64,000 nucleotides of DNA from Chelydra serpentina (lineage: Eukaryota; Chordata; Testudines; Chelydridae). This document shows positions 26,345-38,194 of the stretch, one piece after another. The notes beneath the pieces were generated by a model that did not search any database, was not told the DNA's origin, and saw only the letters and a program-made list of their open reading frames with translations. The stretch covers positions 1,798,001 through 1,862,000 of the forward strand of contig JBAIAC010000156.1 of assembly GCA_037349315.1 (NCBI GenBank). The letters run 5' to 3'. Position 1 is the stretch's first letter, and the number at the start of each line of letters is the position of its first letter. A program made the position numbers and the translations under genes.

Positions 26345-27725
26345 AAAAATGTTAATTGGAGGCCATTAAGGGTTCTCCAGAAACAATCAGTTGTAAATGG
26401 CCTTAGTTACTTGAAAGTCTTCCTGTGTATGTCTGGGGCAGCCCATGGGGAATGGAGACTAGGGGTTTTACAGTGACATGTGACCATGTCACCTGATAAT
26501 GAAATCCATCTTAAACCTGGTGCTTTTCCATTTAGAAGCAGGGGTGGGGGTCCAGAGAGACAAAGGATTCCAGCTTTGTGCCAAAGCTATAAAAGGGGGT
26601 GGAGCAGGACAAAGGGCTGCCATTCATGAGAAAACCCCTGCTTACCACCTGAGATGTCTGCTGGATTTAACAAAGACTGTACCAGGGGAAAGGATTGGGC
26701 CAGACTAGGAAGGAGTCTAGTCTGCGAAAGAAGCTTATTGGAACATCTTTGAGGGTGAGATATTACCTGTAATCAGTTTCGTAATGTATTAGGCTTTGAC
26801 TTCCGTGTTTTGTTTTATTTTGCTTTGTGACTTACTTTGTTCTGGCAGTTATTACTTGAAACCACTTAAATCCTACTCTTTATGATTAATAAAATCAATT
26901 TGTTTATTAATAAACCCAGAGTAAGTGATTATAACTGGGGAAGCAAACAGCTGTGCATATTTGTGGGCGAACAATTTACGAATTTACCCTGTATAAACTT
27001 TATACCAGGGATCTCAAACTCAAATGACCACAAGGGCCACATGAGGACTAGTGCATTGGCCCGAGGGCCACATCACTGACCGCCCTCTCGCTGCCCCGGC
27101 CCCACCCCCACTCCACCCCTTCCACGAGTCCCCGCCCCTTCCCTGCCTCTTCCCGCCCCTTCCCCGCCCCCATTGCAACCCCTGCCCCGAAGTCCCCACC
27201 CCAACTCCGCCTCCTCCCTGCCCCCATTCCAACCCCTTCCGCCTCCTCCCCTGAGCGCGCAGCTCCCTGCTCCTCCCCCGTCCCTCCTGGAAAGCACTAA
27301 GTGCCACTAAACGGCTGTGTGATGGCGGGAAGCACCTGGAGGTAGGCAGAGGAGCGGGGACGCAGTGCGCTGGTGGGGCAGTGGGGGAGAGGAGCTTGAC
27401 CGGCCGCAGGAAATAACCCCGCAGGCCGCATGTTTGAGACCCCTGCTTTATACAGAGTAAAATGGATGTATTTGGGGTTTGGATCCCATTGGGAGATGGA
27501 TGTCTGGGTGCTGGAGACAGATAACCTACTGAGCTGTTTTTAGTTAAAGTCTGCGGCTCTGGGGGTGTGACCCAGACCCTGTGTCTGTGTTGCAGCAGGC
27601 TAGCGTGTCTGGCTCAACAAGGCAGGGCTCTCGAGTCCCAAGCTGGCAGGGAAAATGGGCTCAGAGGTAATTTCAGGACATCAGGTGACAGTCTCAAGGG
27701 GATCTCTGTGATTGAACCCGTCACA
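26345..27725 (+). mobile_element. Second LTR of the same family, with promoter and poly(A) signal, split by a hAT element
   Basis: Contains a TATAAAAG box at 26588-26595 and AATAAA at 26888-26893, then ends GAACCCGTCACA. The 440-bp hAT-type element at 27006-27445 interrupts it; the LTR is continuous without it. The left end and target duplication are unclear. Confidence 0.7.
27006..27445. mobile_element. hAT-type element with perfect 8-bp duplication
   Basis: Begins CAGGGATCTCAAACTCAAAT and ends ATGTTTGAGACCCCTG, inverted ends. It is flanked by CTTTATAC on both sides (26998-27005 and 27446-27453). The interior is GC-rich with no transposase frame. Confidence 0.92.
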
Positions 27726-28340
27726 CCCCCACCCAGTAATGTCAGAAAACTTCTGACCACCCCAAGCACCTCTAAGAGGCAATACATCCCCTCTCACAAG
27801 CACTGAGTCTGTGTATAACAAAGAGAACTTTTAATAAAAAGGGGAAATGAACCTGGCAGTAATCTGGGAAATCCCACAACCACCATTCGAAAGCTTGTGA
27901 CCATGAGGAAGGCAAATATATTTTTAGTAAAAATCATGGACAGGTCGCGGGCAATAAACAACAATTCACGGAAGCCTGTGACCTGTCCTGACTTTCACTA
28001 AAAATATCCTGACACAACGGGGAGGTGGGTTCAGCTCAGCGCTCACTGCTGCTGGAGCTCTGGGGTCCCCCTCCGCCATTGCGATGAGTGGGAGATTCGA
28101 AGTCCCCCTCTCCCCATGGCAGCTGAGCAGTTGTGGGGGCTCCCATCACCTGCGACAGCAGGGAGCTTCTGTTCCCCGCCACCTGCGGCAAGTCGGAGGT
28201 CTAGGGTCCCCCACTGTGCACAGGGAGCTAGGCTGCTGCAGCGTCCCCTCATCCCCTAGAAGCAGCTGAGAGCTCCGGGGGGGGTCCCCCTCTTCCCACT
28301 GTGGCTGAGCAATTGCAGACGGTTCCCCACCACCCACCAC
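27726..28340. mobile_element. Remnants including a TTTTTAGTAAAA-type inverted repeat
   Basis: At 27917-28012 the run ATTTTTAGTAAAAATCATGG with GACAGGTC is mirrored by GACCTGTCCTGACTTTCACT and AAAAATATCC. The same motif opens the hAT-type element at 52324. The remaining GC-rich sequence to 28340 shows no gene. Confidence 0.5.
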
Positions 28341-28797
28341 AGGGGAGCCGGGGACGCTTGGTGGTAGAGACGGCCTTCCCCATCCATCCTCCCACGCCCC
28401 AAGCCGCTCCGTTCCACAGCGTCAAGATCAGCATCGTGACCGAGCCCCGCGGGGAGGAGACGGGCCCGGGCAGCAGGTCCTCTCCAGGTAGGGCCCAGCG
28501 CAGGCGTCTGGGGTGGGGGTGCCCCATGGCCTTCCTCCCCCAAAAGGCCACGGAGCTCCTGCCCCCTGCTCAGTTCAGGGGTGGGGATTATTGGGGGGCA
28601 GAGCTAATTGGAGGGGAAAGGCCTCGTGTCCCTGACCTCCATGATGTAATCGTAGCCTTAGCCATGAGCAAACTCCTACCCCAGAATATATTGGGCAGTG
28701 TCCTTTGCCTCAGTTTCTCCCCCTTATAGTGTGAAAGTCCAACAAATTCTCCTTAACCTGCCTTTGCTCTTCCCCTCCCCCGCACCCCACTCACAGC
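28340..28797 (+). repeat. ~450-bp repeat, copy 1 (see 38195)
   Basis: Shares high similarity with 38195-38652, from GGGACGCTTGGTGGTAGAGA to CCCCTCCCCCGCACCCCACT, where both copies stop matching. A frame VVETAFPIH and PFHSVKISIVTEPRGEE is partly shared. I do not recognise the family; it may be an old transposon interior or a duplicated exon fragment. Confidence 0.6.
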
Positions 28798-28939
28798 TGC
28801 TGTCCTTGGTCTGCAAAGACCCAGAGTTCAGAGCGTTCATGTGAGTTCAACTCCCGCTGGAGGGGTGGGAGGTGGGGAGATGGCGTCAAGAAATTCCTCA
28901 GCTGCTGCTGCCACCACCACGTATCCAACTGAGTCCTGG

Positions 28940-29240
28940 TCTGAGCTACAGCCCGATATCGGTATAACAACGTATCTCGGGGGGGGCGGAAATCCACACA
29001 CACACCCCCCGCCCCCTGTTCGACGTAGTTATACCAACCTGACCCCGTGTAGACACTGCTGTGCTGGCAGGAGAGCTTCTCCCCTCGACACAGCTGCCCC
29101 CTCTCGGGGAGGTGGATTAACTGCACCGAGGGGAGAAGCTCTCTCCCCTCAGCCTGGAGCGTCTCCATTAAAGCGCCACAGTTGCCTCCATGTAGCTGTG
29201 CCGATGCAGCGTGTTAAGCGTTGACGTGCCCGAAGGCTCC
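28940..29240. mobile_element. Probable hAT-type MITE fragment
   Basis: The text TTATACCAACCTGACCCCGT followed by GTAGACACTGCTGTGCTGGC and GAGAGCTTCTCCCCTCGACA resembles turtle MITE interiors. Clear inverted ends were not found. Confidence 0.35.
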
Positions 29241-30223
29241 GCGGCTAGACCTGGTTATCAGCGATTTCAGCTCTAGCGATCACTTAACTGAGCCACTCTC
29301 CAGTGCGTCTAATCAGCTCTGCCTTCAATCACCTGTCCCCGCCCTCTTTCTCTCTCACTCTCGCGGGGATTTGGCCTCCCTACCCCCCGGCTGAGCGAGT
29401 GAGCGTCAATCAGGGCAGGCTAAGCACAGTTCTGCTGCCCTTTCCTCATACAACCAGGGTGACAGCATGCCATTCCCCTGCACTCCGCACTAAAGTGATT
29501 TGTAACCCAACCCCAGCCAAAAGGGATCACTTTGGCAGAGCAGTTCCCTCTGCTGAGTTCCTAGGCAGAGGAGGGAGCTTAGACAAACACAGTCTGTTCC
29601 TGGAGTCTGTTCCCCCAGCTCATCTCTCCACCTCAGAGGGGAGCTCAGTCCAACCGCACTTACACAGCAATGAAGAATGTGGAGGAAAAGGGGAGCCAGG
29701 CATGTCTGAAACACCTCCCTGCTCCCGCCCAGCTCCAGACACTGCAGCCTTCGCATGGGAGGGGAAGCTGCTGGTTCATTACAAACAGCTGATTGCTGCT
29801 CCTCGAGGTGGGGGAAGGGAGCAGGCTCTGTCTTTCCTGGGCGTGGGAAGCCCTGTTAGAACCACCCCTAAGAGCTGGAATATTCCACAGAAAAATCAAG
29901 CGTAACCCCATTGACTTCAGTGGAGTTACTCCTGCCCTGACCTGTAAATGAGAGCAGTAGCTGGCCACCTCAGCACCACACTGGTGTCCCGCAGCTCTGA
30001 CTCATCTCCCAAAGCCCTGGGAAATGGGCCAGTCTCTAATCTTAAGGGTGGATCCTCAGGGAAAGAATAACCGACGTCCTGGTCAGAAACCCAGAGGGGG
30101 ATCGTCCCTAGGACATTACAAGGCCTGGTGGTTGAGGAGATACCAAGAGCCTTTCACCTCCAGAGCAGCAGCTGACCCCTTGCTGAGGAGAGGGGCCAGA
30201 CCAGCCTGTGTTGGACCTGCACC
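29241..30223. other. No recognised gene
   Basis: Unassigned intergenic sequence. The 200-codon frame at 29303 has no domain signature. A short 'CCATTGACTTCAGTGGAG' motif near 29909 belongs to a dispersed old repeat seen elsewhere in the window. Confidence 0.4.
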
Positions 30224-30516
30224 CTAAGGGTAGGTCTATACTTACCCGTCGCGTCGGAGGCGCGGGATCGATGTTCTGGGTTCGATTTATCGCGTCTTGT
30301 CTAGACGCGATAAATCGAACCAGGAAGTGCTCCCCCGTCGACGCCGGTAATCCTGCTCTGCGAACGGAGCAGGCGGAGTCGACGGGGGAGCCTGCGCGCC
30401 GCGTGTGGACCACAGGTAAGTTCGAACTAAGAGACTTCGACTTCAGCTACGTTATTAACGTAGCTGAAGTTGCGTATCTTAGTTCGACGGGGGGGTTAGT
30501 GTAGACCTAGCCTTAG
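30224..30516. mobile_element. MITE with internal hairpins
   Basis: The ends are inverted: left CTAAGGGTAGGTCTATACTT and reverse complement of the right CTAAGGCTAGGTCTACACTA. Internally there is a 19-bp perfect inverted repeat (30279-30297 with 30303-30321, 5-base loop) and a 15-bp pair (30440-30454 with 30456-30470, 1-base loop). CpG density is high. No target duplication was identified. Confidence 0.8.
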
Positions 30517-32204
30517 ACTACCTACCTCTTCTGTAGCTCATTTCCTCAGAAGGTCTCAATGTCCTTTACAAATGAGGCCATTCTCAGTATCCCCATGTCA
30601 CATAAGGTTCCTGGGAAACAAGTGTCAAGTTTTGGAATTGAAGGGCTGGGAAGCGCAGTCCCTGGGGATTGTTAGATAGTGTTGGCAGACTCTCCACACC
30701 CGAGGAGGAATTCCCAAGTGCTCCTTCCTGGGTTCAAAGGGGATTTTTTGCATTTGGGTGGTAGCAGCTTTTACCAAGCCAAGGTCAGAGAAAAGCTGTA
30801 ACCTCGGGAGTTTAATACAAAACTGGAGTGGCCAGTATTAATTTTTAGAATCCTTGCGGGCCCCCACCTTCTGCACTCGAAATGCCAGAGTGGGGATTCA
30901 GCCTTAACAGCCCCCATCCCCCCATCTCCTCCCAGCTTTTCCCCCCAAATGATTCTGGGGCGCAAGAAACAGCCTCTCTGTAGCAATCCAGCCCAGACTG
31001 TTTCCTGAAGGGAACACACTAGGGTGAGAATCCCCGGCACTAAAGGGTTAATTGGCTTCCCCATCATTCGGAATGGGGCCCCTGGTCCACACTGAGCCCT
31101 GAGCACAGGCTCTGGGGGTCTTGGCTGCGTCCCCGCTGGGGTCCGCAAGGGTGGGGCTTGGCCCTAGGTTTCCTGCCTCGGTGCCTCCATCTCAGGGAAC
31201 AAATCACAAATGCCGCTCGCTCAGGCTGGATCCAGTGTGGGGGGATCCCAGATTGCCATGGCCACCCAGGGCTGGGATTCTCCAACCCCATCTCAGCTTC
31301 CTGCTGCTGTCCACCCTGCCCGCCCCCCGCCCAGCCTTCCTCTGCCTGAGCCCTGCTCCACACCCCTGCCTGCCCTCACCTTCCGAAGGAGCTGTGAGTG
31401 GGACCCTGGGGGGAAGCGGAGACAGAGCTCCCCAGGCACAGAGCTCTCTGGAGGGGCAGCTGTGGGGATTTCTGAGCAAGGAACCTGGATGCTGCTCTTA
31501 GTTCCTGCCCTGCTCAGTGAAACACGACCCCAGGTAACTAAACAAGATCACAGCGAGAACAGACCTGTCTGGGAGCAGCGTTTGCTACTCCGAAGGGGAA
31601 CAAACCCAGCCAAGCCTCAGATTTTGCCTTGGGCCAAAAGGGTAACAACAGTAATACCAACAAACAGACGCCTGGGAGTAAGCTGAATTGTTACCATTGG
31701 TTCTGAGCACGGATTGATCAGTCCGCATCTGCTCCAGCTCCTTGGACATCTCTGCGTCTAGAAAGAGGGACAGACGTCAGCTGTTGTTTATATGGTTTTG
31801 GGGGCTCAGAGTAGGGATGGGTTTTCAGTTTGGAGTCACGGCCCAGGGAGGAATGCTGCATTTCTATTTCCCAGTTTCCCAGTGCTCACTTGTGTCTGGG
31901 GGAGACAATCTCTCAGTCCTCTCTGAGCCACCCCTGCCCTGGCGCAGTCTGGCCAACCCCAAATGTTAAAAAAAAACAGGAGATTGACTTAAAGATCATG
32001 AGCTTTGTACAAAATAATACATTTTGGATCCCTTTTCTTTGCCTTCTGGTTCCCGAGTTGTCACGTCACTTTCTCAGGCTTTTTTCTGCAACTAGAAACT
32101 GTCTCGATTTTTTAAATGAAAGCTGAGAGTCTCACCTAATCACATGACTCCAGGAGCTGGGGCTTTAATTCAACCACCTAGAGTTGGCAATGCTGCAGCT
32201 GTGT
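30517..32204. other. No recognised gene
   Basis: Unassigned. The overlapping frames between 31.06 and 31.69 kb on both strands lack domains. The stretch 31960-32160 resembles other degraded repeat text but was not classified. Confidence 0.4.
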
Positions 32205-32345
32205 GTAATCTCCCACCAGGTGTCATCAGCAGGGTTTGAATATCTGACCCCTGCAGCAAAGGCCTCTAACCACTTGAGCTAAAGGAGTAACTCTGTTAGC
32301 CGGCAGCAGTAGTTGGGCTGTCATCCAATGTGGAACAGCTGCCAG
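32205..32345 (-). mobile_element. Possible tRNA-derived SINE
   Basis: The minus strand reads TTTAGCTCAAGTGGTTAGAG (A-box-like), then GGGGTCAGATATTCAAACCC (B-box-like), followed by GATGACACC. The structure parallels the remnant at 5.7-5.9 kb. Confidence 0.5.
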
Positions 32346-32444
32346 AGGGGGTCCCAACACACTGTCCCAGCTTGTCGCACACGGGGATACATTAAAGCAT
32401 CACACCCCAGTGTGTCCCTGCTCAGAGTGCGGGCCCTGGGAAAG

Positions 32445-32775
32445 GGCCCCACCAGAGGTGCAGACAATGTGATTTCTCTGGGGCTACTGGACCGCTTCTC
32501 TGACCCAGGCCCTGCCCTCACTCCACCCCTTTCACCAAGGCCCCGCCCCACCTCGTCCCACCCTACCCCTCCCCTGCCTCTTCCCGCCCCCAATCCTCCC
32601 CCTCTCCCCCAGTGCCTCCTGCAGGCCGTTGAACAGCTGATTGTGGCAGGCAGGAGGTGATGGGAGGGAGAGGGAGGAACTGATTGGCGGGGCTGTTGGT
32701 GGGTGCTGAGCACCCACTATTTTTTTCCCGTGGGTGCTTGTAGGGGGGTCTAGGCCCTCTGTGGGGTGGTGGGGC
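32445..32775. mobile_element. hAT-type element fragment ('GGTGCTGAGCACCCAC' family)
   Basis: Contains GGGTGCTGAGCACCCACTAT and a C-rich interior with GAACAGCTGATTG, the same wording as the complete element at 33968-34307. Its ends were not resolved. Confidence 0.5.
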
Positions 32776-33179
32776 ACCACCCCGCCTCACTACACATGCG
32801 CGACTGGGTTGGGGTACCCTCAGTCTATGGCCCCAAACTTCAGGTAGGGCCCTGCAAGCGGTACAAGATACGCCCAGGCCCTGGGTCAGGGCGGGACAGC
32901 AAACAACCAGTCAGTGGCTCAGGCCCTCAGACAGGGACTGAGGAAGGCCCAATAGGAAACACCAGGCTCCTGGCCCTGAGAGACCAGGGAGATGGGGAGA
33001 CGTCCACATTGACTCTGGCAGTGCAGCAGCCAGACTAGGGTCGACTGCCCCCGGGCTACTTCCGGACTCCCCCTCGTAGGGTACCTGGGTCAGGGTGGTG
33101 TCTTCGGAGGGTTCCAGCACCATGGGTTCCTCCTCTGGGTAACGGGCGAGGGGCAGGCTCGGCAGCTCCTATGGGTAGC

Positions 33180-33516
33180 TGAGTCACAAGGTGTATCTGC
33201 CTTCTCTCAATGGGTCAGTTGTATAGCTGATAGTCCTTAATGGGCCATCAAGCAGGCTAGGCAGTGCTAATGCCAAACTGCCTGGGGTGTCACCCAGAAG
33301 CATAGGCCAAGTTTGAAATACAGACAGTACAGAGCCAATACTTATAGCTTTAAATAAAAAATGATACATGCATACGGATAGCATAATCATAACCAGCAAA
33401 CCATAACCTTTCCATGGATACCTTACGTGACCTCCTTTGTACAAGTTTTGGTGCCACTATAGGACCTTGGCTGCAGTAATGATCTATACGGTCACATTCA
33501 TATTAATAACGTCACA
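33180..33516 (-). mobile_element. LTR fragment
   Basis: The minus strand starts TGTGACGTTATT and contains AAGGTTATGGTTTGCTGGTT and ATGATTATGCTATCCGTATG. It matches a plus-strand fragment at 53218-53596 (AAGGTTATGATTTACTGAAT). No coding region. Confidence 0.55.
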
Positions 33517-33669
33517 CCTTCTTGGGTCGCTAATTATCCCTGACTGGTGTGAGATAGTTACAATTTGGTTATTATTTACAATTACTCGCCACATGGTTCC
33601 TGTGAAGAAATTTTAGCTGGTAGGTTGTTCTCAAACCAGTAACACCAGGCTATAACACTATGAGACTAT

Positions 33670-33880
33670 AGCAGGGTTCAAAAGATAACTAGATAAGTTC
33701 ATGGAGGATAAGTCCATCAATGGCTATTAACCGTAGGGATGCAAAACCATGCTCTGAAGAGTCCCTAGCCTCTGTTTGCCAGAAGCTTGGCATTGGCCAC
33801 TGTTGGAAGACAGGACGCTGGGCTACATGGACCATTGGTCTGACCCAGTATGGCCATTCTTATGTCCTTATGTTCAGGCA
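33670..33880 (+). mobile_element. LINE 3' end (CR1/L2-like)
   Basis: The text GGACGCTGGGCTACATGGAC, then CATTGGTCTGACCCAGTATG and GCCATTCTTATG is the well-known 3' end of an amniote LINE, in sense orientation and 5'-truncated. Confidence 0.75.
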
Positions 33881-33967
33881 ATTCGTCACTTAGTCAAACC
33901 ATGTCATTCCTATTGCCTGATTGGATGACCTACCCTGTGTCACTATGAATTGTCCCGAAGTATCCAG

Positions 33968-34307
33968 CACAGGGGCTGACTTTTATTTTTCCCCAGGGGT
34001 GCTCCATCCCCACGCTTCCCCTTTCCTGATGCCCCCACAGAGCTGCACCACCTCTTCCTGCCTCCGCTCCAACAACCCCCTAATGCCCCCACTGCTCGCT
34101 GCTCTCCACCCTCCCCCAAGTGCTTCCCCCCACCGCTGAACAGCTGATGGGTGGCCCCTCCAAACAGCTGATCTGTGCTGCCTTCGGTGGCTCTGCTGAA
34201 CAGCTGATTGGTACCACCACCGATCAGCTGTGGCTGGGTGCTGAGCACCCGCTGCATTTTTCTGTGGGTGCTCCAGCCCCGGAGCACCCACGGAGTCGGT
34301 GCCTATG
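33968..34307. mobile_element. hAT-type element with 8-bp duplication
   Basis: Begins CACAGGGGCTGACTTTTATT and ends CACGGAGTCGGTGCCTATG, inverted ends. It is flanked by GTATCCAG (33960-33967) and GTATCCGG (34308-34315). Short open frames inside are on a C-rich interior and not supported. Confidence 0.88.
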
Positions 34308-34429
34308 GTATCCGGCAACATTTGTCATCACAGGGTGCTTGTTGTGGGAATGCCAAATGGAGCTTTTCAGCCGGATTCCTTGCCTCTGCCGGTGCCCTCA
34401 GGGATAACACACGGTGCGCATGGCCCGTC

Positions 34430-36279
34430 CACTTTCCAGGGATGTGCAGAACACCTCAGCCGTGCAGAACACAATGCCATCAACAGCCTCAGGAACAACT
34501 CTAACATCATAATCAAAAAGGCTGACAAAGGAGGAGCTGTCGTCATCATGAATAAGTTGGAATATGAACAAGAAGCTGTCAGGCAGCTCTGTAACTCCAC
34601 AGGCCTTTATCCTCTGACCCCACTGAAGAGTACCAAAAGAAACTGCACCATCTGCTCCAGAAACTCCCTGGAAAAGCACAAGAACAAATTTGTACAGAGA
34701 CGTGCCTAGAACCCCGACCAGGGGTATTCTATTTGCTACCCAAGATCCATAAACCTGGAAATCCTGGACGCCCCATCATCTCAGGCATTGGCACCCTAAC
34801 AGCAGGATTGTCTGGCTATGTAGACTCTCTCCTCAGGCCCTATGATTCCAGCACTCCCAGCTATCTTCGCGACACCACTGACTTCCTGAGGAAACTACAA
34901 TCCATCGGTGATCTTCCAGACAACACCATCCTGGCCACTATGGATGTAGAAGCCCTCTACACTAACATTCCACACAACGATGGACTACAAGCTGTCAGGA
35001 ACAGTATCCCCGATACTACCATGGCCGAACTTTGTGATTTTGTCCTCACCCACAACTATTTCACATTTGGGGACAATATATACCTTCAAGTCAGTGGCAC
35101 TGCTATGGGTACCCGTATGGCCCCACAGTATGCCAACATTTTTATGGCTGACTTAGAACAACGCTTCCTCAGCTCTCGTCACCTAACACCCTACTCTACT
35201 TGCGCTACATTGATGATATCTTCATCATTTGGACCCATGGAAAAGAAGCCCTTGAGGAATTCCACCATGATTTCAACAATTTCCATCCCACCATCAACCT
35301 CAGCCTAGACCAGTCCACACAAGCGGTCCATTTCCTAGACACCACTGTGCTAATAAGTGATGGTCACATAAACACCACCCTATACCGGAAACCTACTGAC
35401 CGCTATACTTACCTACATGCTTCCAGCTTCCATCCTGGACACACCACACGATCCATTGTCTACGGCCAAGCTCTAAGATACAACCGCATTTGCTCCAATC
35501 CCTCAGACAGAGACAAACACCTACAAGATCTCTATCAAGCATTCTTACAACTACAATACCCACCTGCTGAAGTGAAAAAACAGATTGACAGGGCCAAAAG
35601 AGTACCCAGGAGTCACCTACTACAAGACAGGCCCAAAAAAGAAAATAACAGAACACCACTAGCCGTCACCTTTAGCCCCCAACTAAAACCTCCCCAGCGC
35701 ATCATCAAAGATCTACAACCTATCCTAAAAGATGATCCCTCACTCTCACAGATCTTGGAGGACAGACCAATCCTTGCTTACAGACAGCCCCCCAACCTGA
35801 AGCAAATACTCACAAGCAACCACACACCATACAACAAAAACACTAACCCAGGAACCTATCCTTGCAACAAAGCCCGATGCCAACTCTGTCCACATATCGA
35901 TTCAAGTGATACCATCACAGGGCCTAATCACATCCGCCACGCCATCAGGGGCTCATTCACCTGCACATCTACCAATGTGATATATGCCATCATGTGCCAG
36001 CAATGCCCCTCTGCCATGTACATTGGCCAAACCGGACAGTCTCTACGCAAAAGAATAAATGGACATAAATCTGACATCAGGAATCATAACATTCAAAAAC
36101 CAGTAGGTGAACACTTCAACCTCCCTAATCACTCAGTGACAGACTTGAGGGTAGCAGTGTTGCGACAGATTAACTCCAAAAACAGACTTCAAAGAGAAAT
36201 TGTTGAACTCAAATTGATATGCAAACTAGATTGCATTACCTCAGGATTAAATAAGGGCTTGGAATGGCTTGGCCATTAA
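34430..36279 (+). pseudogene. Penelope-like element ORF (RT + GIY-YIG), frame-disrupted
   Basis: Three consecutive pieces in different frames cover one protein. N-terminal KKADKGGAVVIMNK (34.5 kb) is followed after a break near 34.7 kb by LLPKIHKPGNPGRPIISG, RT motif A (TMDVEALYTNIPH), motif B (SGTAMGTRMAPQYAN), then after a second break near 35.2 kb by the catalytic RYIDDIFIIW. Further on come CNKARCQLCPH (zinc-finger-like) and a C-terminal GIY-YIG endonuclease (VIYAIMC, MYIGQTGQSLRKRINGH). The stop is at 36277-36279. This order is that of Neptune/Penelope-type retroelements. The frame breaks make it inactive. Confidence 0.92.
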
Positions 36280-36617
36280 GTTAATTGAATCTATTTCCCT
36301 TAAGTTAACGATCCTCATTCACACCTGTGTGACCATCTTGTTTATCACTTCAAAGGTTTTTCTTCCCCTGCTGTTATGGTTCCTCTCAATTAATTAGCCT
36401 CTTAAGGTTGGTCTATGCACCTCCACCTTATCACGTTTCTCTGACTGTATAAATATCTGTCTACTGTATGTTTCATTCCATGCATCCGATGAAGTGGGTA
36501 CTAACCCACGAAAGCTTATGCTGAAATACATTTGTTAGTCTCTAAGGTGCTAAAAGGTTTTCTTTCTTATTTTTGTTTTGCTGACACAGACTAACACGGC
36601 TACTACACTGAAACATA
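36280..36617 (+). mobile_element. Penelope-like element 3' UTR
   Basis: Contains CATCCGATGAAGTGGGTACT, AACCCACGAAAGCTTATGCT and TTGTTAGTCTCTAAGGTGCT, then CACAGACTAACACGGCTAC, the familiar 3' end shared with the minus-strand copy at 50.74 kb. Confidence 0.85.
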
Positions 36618-38145
36618 TTAATATATGTAATTTGAATCATACCTATTGATCATGTCATATATTAGCCTGGCATATATGGGTGAACGCTTCAGATATAGAT
36701 TTAACCAGACAGATCCGCAGTTATCCCCTGGGATTCAGTAGCTGTAAAAGGAGTGGAAAGCCATCTGGGACCCCTCCACGCTCTGGTCTCATAGTGAGCC
36801 CATCTCAATGAGCCCATCTCAGCCAGTGCCAGGAATCTGGCCCAGTAAATCTAAAGGCGTTTCAGTGAGTCTGGATTTAGTCTCAGTTGGTGCAATGTGA
36901 GCACTGGAGGGAGCAGAGGAAATTGCACGTTACACCAATGTAGGGTATGCCTAGGTGTAAATTCTAGTTCAAGGAGATCTCCCCAGACTTCCCCTGACCC
37001 ACCTGGCATACTTGCTTGGGCAAGTAACAGGAGAAGCTCCCAGCCCAAACTACAATCCCGTCCACGACCACAGGTACGCACTCAGGGCAGCCAGCCCCTC
37101 CCACCACCATTCCGACACTTCTATTTCCAGCTAGATGAGAGCTAGCGCGACTATGTCTTCTTCAGCTGGAACATTCACCTTCCAGCCCCAGCGCAGACAG
37201 ACCCGTGAGCCCCTCTGGACTCTCCTAGCCCCACCCCAGTTCAGCCCATGGACTTTGTTCCACTCACCCAATGGATACACGTCACCTCGGGTTCCCATGG
37301 TGACTCAGACGCTTTCAGGGCAGGTCGAGTTCTGAGGATTCTGAGCTCTGCAGCCTCCTTATCTTGGAGAAATTGGACAGGAAACCAAGTCAACTCATGT
37401 CCTGTTGCATTATATCGTATCACCCAATAGTCCTGCACACAGGAAACCACTGTCTTCTCAGCAGGCCCTGCTCTCCTTCCTTCTGCCCTACCTCTTCTCC
37501 CACCCCCATAATCATTTACTTTGCTGAGTACCTGATACCCTATAGGGGAAACTGACCACGGTGCAGAGGGTCTAGCACAATTTCACACAATCACAGAAAT
37601 GTGGAGTTACAAGGGACCTCAGGAAGTCAAACAATCCATCCCCATGAGCTGAGGCAGGACCAAGTGCACCTAGACCATCCCCAGCAAGTGTTTGTCCAAC
37701 CTATTCTTAAAACCTCCCATTAACAGGGATTCCACAACCTCCCTAGGTCACCTATTCCTGTGCTGAACCATTCTTAGAGTTAGAAAGCTTTTCCTAATAT
37801 CTAACCTAAATCTCCCTTGCTGAAAACTAAGACAATTCCTTCTTGTCCTACCCTTGGTGGACATGGGCACCAATTGATCACGGTCCCCTTTATAACAACC
37901 TTTTCTATATTTGCAGATTATTATCATGTTCCCCCTCAGCTGTCTCGTCTCTGGACAAAACATGTCCAATTCTTTCAACATTTCCTCACAGGTCGTGTTT
38001 TCTAAATCTCTGATTGTTTCTGTTGCTCTCCTCTGGACTCCGTGCAATTTGTCCTCATCCTTCCTGAAGCGCAGCACCCAAAGCTGGACACGGTTCTCCC
38101 GTGCTGAGCAGAGGAGAACAGTCACCTCCCATCTCTGATCTACCG
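36618..38145 (+). repeat. Left arm of inverted duplication
   Basis: Matches the reverse complement of 48361-50462. Shared landmarks: CCAGACAGATCCGCAGTTAT (36709), TTGCACGTTACACCAATG (36924), CTTTGCTGAGTACCT (37518) and then a CR1 3' fragment in opposite orientation. The right arm carries an extra 660 bp. No gene was identified in it. Confidence 0.8.
37578..38145 (-). mobile_element. CR1 LINE 3' fragment (older subfamily)
   Basis: The minus frame reads DEDKLHGVQRRATETIRDLE, then [20 protein letters not shown] and ends in the 3' UTR. Its counterpart in the right arm (48361-48818) is in plus orientation, so this CR1 predates the inverted duplication. Confidence 0.85.
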
Positions 38146-38194
38146 CAGAGGCTGGAGCCCAAGGAGCCCTACACCAGCCTCTGGGCTCTGATGC

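Noticed and set aside
28249..28729. Coding gene on either strand around 28.3-28.7 kb
   Set aside because: Frames overlap on both strands and the sequence is part of a two-copy repeat of unknown type; no splice structure or known domain.
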